Positions 37,925 to 44,794 of a stretch of DNA of 52,010 bases are shown in pieces. Each line of letters starts with the position of its first letter. Position 1 is the first letter of the stretch. The notes under the pieces are model-generated. The model ran no database searches. It worked only from the letters and a program-made list of their open reading frames with translations, and had not been told where the DNA came from. The DNA lies in NCBI GenBank assembly GCA_036574075.1, contig JAINCN010000056.1, positions 1 to 52,010 on the forward strand, written 5' to 3'. The position numbers and the translations under genes are program-made. This DNA comes from Deltaproteobacteria bacterium (GTDB lineage: Bacteria; Desulfobacterota; Dissulfuribacteria; Dissulfuribacterales; UBA5754).

Positions 37925-39437
37925 GATAGGGCGGGTCTATCTCGTCGGCGCAGGGCCAGGGGATCCGGGCCTTCTCACCCTTCGGGGAAAGGAGCTTCTT
38001 GAGCGCGCCGAGGTCCTTGTGTATGACCGGCTTGCCAACCCCCGGCTCCTCTCTTTTGCTCACCCCGGGGCGGAACGTATCTACGTAGGAAAACGCAGCG
38101 GCCGCCACGCCGTCCCTCAGGAAGAGATCAATCGAATCATTGTGGAACACGCCCTTGCCGGAAGGGACGTGGTCCGGCTCAAAGGGGGGGATCCATTCAT
38201 CTTCGGCAGGGGGGGAGAGGAGGCCCAGGCCTGCGTCAAGGCCGGAATCTCTTTTGAGGTGGTGCCTGGGGTCACCTCAGCGATCGCCGTACCTGCCTAT
38301 GCCGGCATCCCCCTCACCCACCGGGAGCATACGGCCTCTGTGGCCATCATAACGGGCCACCGGCAGTTTGGTGAGGAAAAAGCCGAGGTGGGTTGGGAAG
38401 GGCTGGCCAAGGGGGCCGGGACCCTTGTCTTTCTGATGGGCATGAAGAATCTTCCCCACATCGTCGAGCAGCTCATCTGTCATGGGCGCTCCCCGCAAAC
38501 GCCCGCCGCTGTTATCGAGTGGGGGACCACCCCCCGGCAGAGGACGGTTCGGGGGATCCTTGCGGACATCGTCGCACGCGTGCATGAGGCCGGTTTGACC
38601 CCGCCATCCGTGGTCGTGATCGGGGACGTGGTGAGGCTCAAGGACGAGATAGATTGGTTCGAGAACCGGCCTCTGGTCGGAAGGCGCATACTTGTCACGA
38701 GGACCCGTGAGCAGGCAAGCGGTCTCGTGGCCCTTCTCGAGGAGCGGGGCGCCACATGTATCGAACTTCCCACCATTGAGGTGGTGCCACCTCGGGATAT
38801 GGGTCCTCTTGATGAGGCTATCGATGGACTCTCTCGATATGACTGGCTGGTCCTTTCGAGCCCTAACGCCGTCCGTTTCTTCATGGGGAGGCTCCTTTCC
38901 CGGGGGCTGGACGCCCGGGCCTTGGGAGGGGTCAGGATCGCCGTGGTGGGATCGGGGACGGCCGAGATCCTCGGATCTTATCACCTGAAACCCGATCTCA
39001 TTCCCGAGACCTTTCAGGCCGAGGGGCTCCTTGCCGCCTTTGAACGCATGGACATGAATGGCAAAAAGGTCCTCGTCCCCCGGGCCAAGAAGGCTCGGGA
39101 GGTGTTGCCTGAAGGGCTGTCCGCCCTTGGGGCCGAGGTCACCGTGGTGACGGCCTATGAGACCCTGACTCCGGAGCTCGACCCTGACGTGATCGAGATC
39201 CTTAGTAAATCCCCTCCGGACGTAGTCACGTTCACGAGTTCCTCCACAGCGAAGAACCTGGCGCGTCTCCTTCCTCCCGGCCTTTTCCATACCCTCCGGA
39301 CAAAGGCACGGGTCGCCTGCATCGGACCGGTGACTGCACAGACCGCACGATCACTCGGCTTAGAGGTCTCCATCATGCCTGAGGAGGCTACGATCCCTGC
39401 CTTGGTCGCTGCTATCGAGGATTTTTATCGGGGTTGA
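37914..39437 (+). CDS. cobA-hemD: Fused uroporphyrinogen-III C-methyltransferase and uroporphyrinogen-III synthase
   Basis: A 507-residue fusion. Residues 1 to about 245 are SUMT/CobA ([56 protein letters not shown]), which methylates uroporphyrinogen III to precorrin-2. Residues about 255-507 are HemD ([49 protein letters not shown]). The fusion channels intermediates toward siroheme, cobalamin and the alternative heme route. The next step, precorrin-2 dehydrogenase, is at 7.5 kb. A 7-bp hairpin spans the stop codon. Confidence 0.95.
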   Translation: MRHKIGRVYLVGAGPGDPGLLTLRGKELLERAEVLVYDRLANPRLLSFAHPGAERIYVGKRSGRHAVPQEEINRIIVEHALAGRDVVRLKGGDPFIFGRGGEEAQACVKAGISFEVVPGVTSAIAVPAYAGIPLTHREHTASVAIITGHRQFGEEKAEVGWEGLAKGAGTLVFLMGMKNLPHIVEQLICHGRSPQTPAAVIEWGTTPRQRTVRGILADIVARVHEAGLTPPSVVVIGDVVRLKDEIDWFENRPLVGRRILVTRTREQASGLVALLEERGATCIELPTIEVVPPRDMGPLDEAIDGLSRYDWLVLSSPNAVRFFMGRLLSRGLDARALGGVRIAVVGSGTAEILGSYHLKPDLIPETFQAEGLLAAFERMDMNGKKVLVPRAKKAREVLPEGLSALGAEVTVVTAYETLTPELDPDVIEILSKSPPDVVTFTSSSTAKNLARLLPPGLFHTLRTKARVACIGPVTAQTARSLGLEVSIMPEEATIPALVAAIEDFYRG

Positions 39438-39446
39438 CCAACCCCG
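39429..39446 (+). terminator. Perfect hairpin across the cobA/hemD stop codon
   Basis: CGGGGTT (39429-39435) pairs with AACCCCG (39440-39446) around the loop GACC; the TGA stop lies at the apex. No T run follows. It may mark the end of the fmdB-hemC-cobA/hemD transcript or stabilise its 3' end. Confidence 0.45.
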
Positions 39447-39474
39447 CATCCATCCTCTATTGTGCGACATAATT

Positions 39475-39504
39475 TTGTCCAAATTCGTGAATTCTGCATG
39501 TAAT
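39475..39504 (+). promoter_or_regulatory. Candidate promoter for the second histidine kinase
   Basis: TTGTCC (39475-39480) and TGTAAT (39499-39504) are 18 bp apart within an AT-rich island that contrasts with the GC-rich surroundings. The second box matches the -10 consensus at 5 of 6 positions. A leader of about 130 nt would precede the start at 39642. Confidence 0.4.
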
Positions 39505-39641
39505 ATTTTGATTTAATGGTAAAATGTCCTATCCTTTGGAAAAGGGGGCCGGGGTGAGGTGATCTGTGCGTTGGTTGCCTGTATAACATTAAGAGGTTTC
39601 AGGGGGCTGTTGGCCGCCTTTCCTGATTTTGTCAGAGTTCC

Positions 39642-41090
39642 ATGAGCATCTTTTGCCCATCCTCTTCCCAGGAGCCGGGGTCGGTCTTCGCGCGCGTTCG
39701 AAAGAAGCGGGATGACTATGAACACTACGGCTTCTCCGTCCTTCAGGATCGGACTCTCCTGGCCTTTTTCGATCTTGCCCAGGAATACGAGACCCTGGAC
39801 AATTTCTACCGTGTCTGCGTCTATGTCCCGAAAGATTTTCTGGGATTCGATTCCTGTCTCTATCTCGTGGATCCGGAGACTCGCGAGCTCAGGATGGCGT
39901 GTGACACCCTTTCAGGGCTTGCCGTCTGTGGAAATCCGGCACCGGAAGGTATCCATCTCGCTCAGGAGCCCTATGATTCAACAGACTCTTTCATCGCCCC
40001 TATTCGGGGGAATTTTCGCCTTTTTTCCCGCAAACCCTTAGACTATGCCGAGGATGTGATCGGCATGTTCGAGGTCTTCTCTTTGTCCCGATTAGACGCG
40101 CAGGACCGCCTCTTTTTCGAAAAGTACGCGAACCGGATCGGCTATAGCCTCCATTACAAGCTCATAGCCGAACAAAATCAGCGACATCTCACCTTCATCA
40201 ACACCTTGGTTGCCGATATTGAGCACAACGTCATCGCCCCCAACATCCGCTACCGGGTATTTTTTCTCCGACTTCAGAAGATACTCGACCAGATCCGGGA
40301 GATCTCCGGCACTTGGAGGGCAGCCATCGAGGCCCATCTGGATGTCTGCGACCGGGCCAGGGATTTCATGCCCTTGAATGAGAGACTCAATAGCATCCTT
40401 GATAGCCTCGCCAAGGAATACGAGGGACTTGAAAAACACTATCAGAACACGAGTCTTTTTCTGGAGAGCCTACTTCGCCGGGAGCATTTCACCAAGGGTG
40501 AGCTCGTGCTCCAGCGCCGCAAGTGCAATTTTCGGCGTAGGATCATAGACCCGCAGCTCGACCGTTATCGGGAACGCCTCGAGCGCATGGGGATTCGCAT
40601 CGACGACCACATGGGAGGGGTGCCGGACGAGGACATCCCGCTTTTCGTGGATATTGGACTCATCTCACAGGTGTACGCGAATCTTTTCTCGAACGCCGAA
40701 AAATACTGCCGCGAGGTCCGGAATGAACGGGGCGAATACGTGAAGTTCATGGCATACGGCCGGGAGGTCATTGCGGATTTTTTCGGGCCCGGACGCCCCG
40801 GAATCAAGTTCAACGTCTTCACCACAGGCCCCCATATCAGCCCTGAGGACCAGGCCCACCTCTTTGAGGAGGGTTTCCGGGGGGGCGATACGGGATCTGT
40901 ACCTGGAACTGGCCACGGGCTCCATTTCGTAAAAAAGGTGGTGGAGGTCCACGGAGGAGTGGTCGGGTACGAGCCGGTCTATCTCGGAAACAATTTCTAT
41001 TTTGTCCTCCCCCTTCTGGAGCATGTGGAGGGGGAAGGTCTTCCAAATGATCACAAGGCGGAATGCGTAGCGTCTCCGGGTGGCATTTAG
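39642..41090 (+). CDS. Cytoplasmic sensor histidine kinase-like protein (orphan)
   Basis: A 482-residue protein without a membrane span. Residues about 30-175 look GAF-like (DNFYRVCVYVPKDFLGFDSCLYLVDPET). The probable H-box is LVADIEHNVIAPNIRY with H195, an unusual context. A long helical stretch at about 255-300 may be coiled. The ATPase part has N-box LISQVYANLFSNAEKYCREV and G-box PGTGHGLHFVKKVVEVHGG. No response regulator is adjacent. It resembles the kinase at 26.0 kb in overall plan, but I see no clear sequence identity. The substrate and signal are unknown. Confidence 0.78.
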   Translation: MSIFCPSSSQEPGSVFARVRKKRDDYEHYGFSVLQDRTLLAFFDLAQEYETLDNFYRVCVYVPKDFLGFDSCLYLVDPETRELRMACDTLSGLAVCGNPAPEGIHLAQEPYDSTDSFIAPIRGNFRLFSRKPLDYAEDVIGMFEVFSLSRLDAQDRLFFEKYANRIGYSLHYKLIAEQNQRHLTFINTLVADIEHNVIAPNIRYRVFFLRLQKILDQIREISGTWRAAIEAHLDVCDRARDFMPLNERLNSILDSLAKEYEGLEKHYQNTSLFLESLLRREHFTKGELVLQRRKCNFRRRIIDPQLDRYRERLERMGIRIDDHMGGVPDEDIPLFVDIGLISQVYANLFSNAEKYCREVRNERGEYVKFMAYGREVIADFFGPGRPGIKFNVFTTGPHISPEDQAHLFEEGFRGGDTGSVPGTGHGLHFVKKVVEVHGGVVGYEPVYLGNNFYFVLPLLEHVEGEGLPNDHKAECVASPGGI

Positions 41091-41109
41091 GGGGCCGATT
41101 TTTGAAATC

Positions 41110-41253
41110 CTGAAACCGTGTGAGATATGCACTCAAACTTTCGATTTCACAGCATAAGCCTACGGCCGGGGTATTTGTGGATGGAGGCGCCCATGGACAG
41201 GAGGCTATTTGCCGCACGAAACAAAAACCCCGGCCGTAGGCTCACGGATTCAG
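41110..41253. mobile_element. Family A element, copy 5 (144 bp, core deletion)
   Basis: Long arm left, with a mutated end (CTGAAACCGTGTGAG); right end CTCACGGATTCAG. The arms match copy 1 except for one mismatch. Compared with copy 1, 32 bp of core were lost between two CCCATGGAC repeats. Flanks TGAAATC (left) and GGAAATG (right) share GAAAT at the same offset. It starts 19 bp after the histidine kinase stop and ends 4 bp before the first possible start codon of the helicase. Confidence 0.85.
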
Positions 41254-41257
41254 GGAA

Positions 41258-43420
41258 ATGGTATCTCACAGGGCAGGCATGATGGGCCATGATGATGCCC
41301 TGAATCCTGAGCAGCGCGAGGCCGTCGAGACCCTCTACGGTCCGGTTCTCGTCATCGCAGGCGCAGGCAGCGGCAAGACCCGGACCCTTGTCCATCGGGT
41401 AGCCAGGCTTGTGGAGGCAGGTGTCGAACCAAAACGCATCCTCCTGCTCACCTTTACACGCAAGGCCGCGGAGAACATGCTCTCCCGCGCATCCGAACTC
41501 ATTGGGCCGGCCTGCGAAAAGGTGGCGGGCGGGACCTTTCACGGATTTGCCCACGGAATGCTCCGCCGTTATGCGTCTCTTGCGGGCTACCCGAGGGGAT
41601 TCACCATCCTCGACCGGGCCGATGTCCAGGACGTGTTACATCTTCTGGCCCGCAACCTCGGCCTCTCTGGGCCTGGCCGCCGCTTTCCTTCCAAGTCGGC
41701 CCTTGCCTCCCTGGTGAGCAAGACGGCCAACACGGGTGGATCGCTCGATCTGGTCCTCGAGAGGGAATATCCCCATCTCCTTCCTGATCTTTCGGATCTC
41801 GCGCGTCTCTTCCAGGCCTACCGGGAATACAAACAGGCCGGGGCCCTCCTTGACTACGACGACCTCCTCACGACCTGGCGGGACATCCTCAGGGGATACG
41901 CCGAGGTCAGAGAGACCATGGGCAGGACCTTCAGCCACATCATGGTGGACGAATATCAGGACACCAACGCAATCCAGGCGGATATCGTCCGTCTCATGGC
42001 AACTGGTCACGACAACGTAATGGTCGTCGGAGACGACGCCCAGTCCATCTATTCCTTTCGTGGGGCGAACTACCGGAACATCCTGGACTTTCCGAAACAG
42101 TTTCCAGGGACACGCATCATCAAGCTCGAGAGGAACTACCGGAGCACACAGCCGAATCTGGACTGCACGAACGCCATCATCGCCTGCGCCCGTGAGAGTT
42201 TTGCCAAGCGCCTTGTGGCCGAACGTAAGGGGGGGCGTCCTCCTGTTGTATATCCCGCCCGGGACGAGATCGACCAGGCCCGGTTCGTGGCCGATCGGAT
42301 CGAGGAGTTCCTCGCCCAGGGGATCCCGCCCTCTGAAATCGCGGTCCTTTTCCGCATGGCCTTCCATTCCTTCCAGCTCGAGACGGAACTCAGACGCAAG
42401 GGCCTCGGTTTTGTGAAACGGGGCGGCATGCTCCTCACCGAGGCCGCCCATATCAAGGACCTTCTTGCCTTGCTCCGCATCCTCGTCAACCCTCTCGACC
42501 GGATCAGCGTCAACCGAGTCCTGTCCCTCCTCGAGGGGCTGGGGCCCAAGGGGGTGGAGAGGATCTATGCCAGGATGCTCACGGCTGAAGATCCCTTTGC
42601 GGCCCTTGCTTATATGGAGTCCCGGGCCTCATGGGCAGGGGAGGTGCAGGCCCTTGGCGGCCTCCTCATGGAGCTGAAAAGCTCGGGGCTTACGGATCTT
42701 GCCGGAGTCCTCGGGCGTCTCGAGGCCTGGTACAGACCCCATCTCGAGCGCATCCACGTGGACGACCATCCGAAAAGGACCCAGGAGCTCGCCTATCTCA
42801 GGGAAATGGCCCTCCGCTACGACGACCCGTCCGTCTTTCTCGCGGATTTTTCCCTCGAGCCTCCTGACGGGGTGGAAGAAACGAAGGAGGATCGGATTGT
42901 CCTTTCCACCATGCACTCGGCAAAGGGCCTCGAATGGGACGTGGTCTTTGTCATCTCCCTTGCCGAAGGACGTTTCCCTGCCCCGCGATCAGTCCATAGC
43001 CCGAGCGAGCTCGAGGAGGAAAGGCGCCTTTTTTATGTCGCCTCCACGCGCGCCAAGGACCACCTCTTTTTTTGTTACCCCACTGTCATTTCGGTCTCTG
43101 GTTCAGGGATCCTTCCGTCTGCGCCCTCCAGGTTTCTTGCCGAGATACCTAGCCCGTTTCTCGTCTATTGGAAGGAAAAAGGGCCTGTTGTGTCCTGTAG
43201 CGAGGGTCTTACAAAGACCTCCAGCCAAGCGAGGCAGGCCCAGAAGGCCGGGGATCACGCCACTTCTCAGGGCCTTTCTGTGGGACAGCGGGTGAGGCAT
43301 CCCATCTTCGGCCCCGGACGGGTGAGCGCGGTCATAGGGCCTGAAAAGGTCCGCATAGCCTTTGATACGGCAGGTGAAAAGGTCCTGAACACCACAGTCG
43401 CGCGGCTTTCAGTTTTGTAA
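41258..43420 (+). CDS. UvrD/PcrA-type superfamily 1A DNA helicase
   Basis: A 720-residue 3'-5' helicase. Walker A AGAGSGKTRTLVHRV (K40), motif Ia LTFTRKAA, motif II VDEYQDTN, motif III GDDAQSIYSFRGANY, motif IV LERNYRS, motif V VLSTMHSAKGLEWDVVFV and motif VI FYVASTRAKDHLF are all intact. The C-terminal module QRVRHPIFGPGRVSAVIG is PcrA-like and may contact RNA polymerase. Starts at 41258, 41279 or 41282 are all in frame; the first is 4 bp beyond family A copy 5 and would use the element end (TCAGGGAA) as ribosome site. Role in repair and replication fork maintenance is inferred from the family. Confidence 0.93.
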   Translation: MVSHRAGMMGHDDALNPEQREAVETLYGPVLVIAGAGSGKTRTLVHRVARLVEAGVEPKRILLLTFTRKAAENMLSRASELIGPACEKVAGGTFHGFAHGMLRRYASLAGYPRGFTILDRADVQDVLHLLARNLGLSGPGRRFPSKSALASLVSKTANTGGSLDLVLEREYPHLLPDLSDLARLFQAYREYKQAGALLDYDDLLTTWRDILRGYAEVRETMGRTFSHIMVDEYQDTNAIQADIVRLMATGHDNVMVVGDDAQSIYSFRGANYRNILDFPKQFPGTRIIKLERNYRSTQPNLDCTNAIIACARESFAKRLVAERKGGRPPVVYPARDEIDQARFVADRIEEFLAQGIPPSEIAVLFRMAFHSFQLETELRRKGLGFVKRGGMLLTEAAHIKDLLALLRILVNPLDRISVNRVLSLLEGLGPKGVERIYARMLTAEDPFAALAYMESRASWAGEVQALGGLLMELKSSGLTDLAGVLGRLEAWYRPHLERIHVDDHPKRTQELAYLREMALRYDDPSVFLADFSLEPPDGVEETKEDRIVLSTMHSAKGLEWDVVFVISLAEGRFPAPRSVHSPSELEEERRLFYVASTRAKDHLFFCYPTVISVSGSGILPSAPSRFLAEIPSPFLVYWKEKGPVVSCSEGLTKTSSQARQAQKAGDHATSQGLSVGQRVRHPIFGPGRVSAVIGPEKVRIAFDTAGEKVLNTTVARLSVL

Positions 43421-43447
43421 GACAGGGCCTTGCCTTTTGGTTTTGGG

Positions 43448-43620
43448 CTGAATCCGTGAGTTATGAACTTAACTTGGCAATTTTTTCACAATGAGCCGAC
43501 GTTCGGGGCATTTGTTCCGTGCGGCAAATAGCCCCCATCCATGGGGGCGGATTTGCCGACGGCGCCCGTCCATGGGCGCCTCACTCCACAAATACCCCGA
43601 ACGTCGGCTCACGGATCCAG
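43448..43620. mobile_element. Family A element, copy 6 (173 bp, perfect 8-bp flanking repeat, inverted core)
   Basis: Ends are CTGAATCCGTGAG and CTCACGGATCCAG. The flanks are identical 8-bp direct repeats, GTTTTGGG at 43440-43447 and at 43621-43628, as left by a transposase. The arm core is CCGACGTTCGGGG, paired with CCCCGAACGTCGG: three base pairs differ from copy 1, each changed on both sides. The core reads TCCGTGCGGCAAATAG next to the long arm, the reverse of every other copy. GGCGCCC-GTCCAT-GGGCGCC makes a 7-bp inner hairpin. The last codons and stop of the M20 peptidase lie inside it. Confidence 0.9.
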
Positions 43621-44784
43621 GTTTTGGGCCCATTCCTCTATTATCGCTATCATCCTTCGAGTGGTGAGCTCCATGTCGTCGAGCAGGATGAACTCCCCGG
43701 TGCTGTGGACCTTCTGCATCCCTGTGCCGAGGATCGCAGTGGTGATTCCCTTGCCGTAGAGGATGTTTGCGTCGCTTCCGCCCCCTGTCTTTTGGAGCTT
43801 GAGCGGCGAACCCATCCGTTCAGACGCCAAAAGGGCGCAGGCAACGATGGGGTGGTCGTCCGGGACGCAGAGGGCGGGGTAGTCGTCCCTCACATCTGAC
43901 TGGATAAGGGGGAGGGAGGCCTTCGAGGTCTTTCCCTGGTCTTCTTTCTGCAAGTGTGCTGCCTCTCTATGAAAGGCGCCGATGATGTGATCCTGTACCT
44001 CCCTGAGCCGCGCAGGGTCATGGCTTCTGACCTCGCCCTCGAGGACGCACTCTGCGGGCACGATGTTCGTCGCCGTTCCTCCCTGGATGATGCCGATGTT
44101 GGCGGTAGTCTCTTCGTCGATCCGTCCGAGGGTTAGCCCTGCCATGGCCTTTGCCGCGATCTGGATGGCGTGGATCCCGAGTTCCGGGCTGATGCCGGCG
44201 TGGGCCGCCCTGCCCACCACCTTGAGGGTGAAGCGGATGGCCTGAGGTGCCCGGGTAATCAGGACATCGGGGTCTGTGGAGTCAAGGGCGAATCCTACAC
44301 GAGCTGATAGCAGGGACGGGTCCAGGGCCTTTGCCCCGAGGAGGCCGATTTCCTCACAGACCGTGAAGAGGAATTCCATGGGGCCGTGGGGGATTCCGGT
44401 GTCCCGGAGGATCCGGGCGGCCTCGATCATGATGGCGATGGCGGCCTTGTCGTCGGCGCCGAGGATAGTGGATCCGTCCGAGGAGAATCGTCCGTTTTGA
44501 AAGACCGGCCGAACACCCCTTCCCGGTTCCACGGTATCCAGGTGGGCGTTGAAAAGCAGGGGGCGGGCAGGGATGGAACCCGGAATACGGACAATGAGGT
44601 TTCCGGTTTCCGAGCCCGTCAGGGAGGCGCTCGAGTCTGTTTTCGTCTCCGCGCCCAGTTCTTCTTCGAATATTTCGCGGATTCGGCAGGCAATCGATCC
44701 CTCCTCACGGGAGACGCTGTCGATCCTGACGAGCTCGAGGAAGGTCTGGGCCAGGCGATCTCGGTTGACTGGGGAGAGTGTCAT
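43609..44784 (-). CDS. M20-family metallopeptidase (peptidase T-like)
   Basis: A 391-residue dizinc aminopeptidase/tripeptidase-type enzyme. Metal ligands and catalytic Glu are seen in LFNAHLDTVEPG, LGADDKAAIAIM, FTVCEEIGLLGAKAL, ALDSTDPDVL and the final His in MQKVHSTGEFI. GRAAHAGISPELG is the dimerisation block. The start has a GGAG site. The stop codon and the codons for the last residues come from the right end of family A copy 6, so the native terminus was probably replaced or slightly extended when the element inserted. Confidence 0.9.
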   Translation of the reverse strand: MTLSPVNRDRLAQTFLELVRIDSVSREEGSIACRIREIFEEELGAETKTDSSASLTGSETGNLIVRIPGSIPARPLLFNAHLDTVEPGRGVRPVFQNGRFSSDGSTILGADDKAAIAIMIEAARILRDTGIPHGPMEFLFTVCEEIGLLGAKALDPSLLSARVGFALDSTDPDVLITRAPQAIRFTLKVVGRAAHAGISPELGIHAIQIAAKAMAGLTLGRIDEETTANIGIIQGGTATNIVPAECVLEGEVRSHDPARLREVQDHIIGAFHREAAHLQKEDQGKTSKASLPLIQSDVRDDYPALCVPDDHPIVACALLASERMGSPLKLQKTGGGSDANILYGKGITTAILGTGMQKVHSTGEFILLDDMELTTRRMIAIIEEWAQNLDP

Positions 44785-44794
44785 GGGGACTCCT

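Noticed and set aside
38277-39290. A 337-codon open frame antisense to cobA/hemD
   Set aside because: It is a shadow of a clearly conserved gene and shows no recognisable protein motifs.
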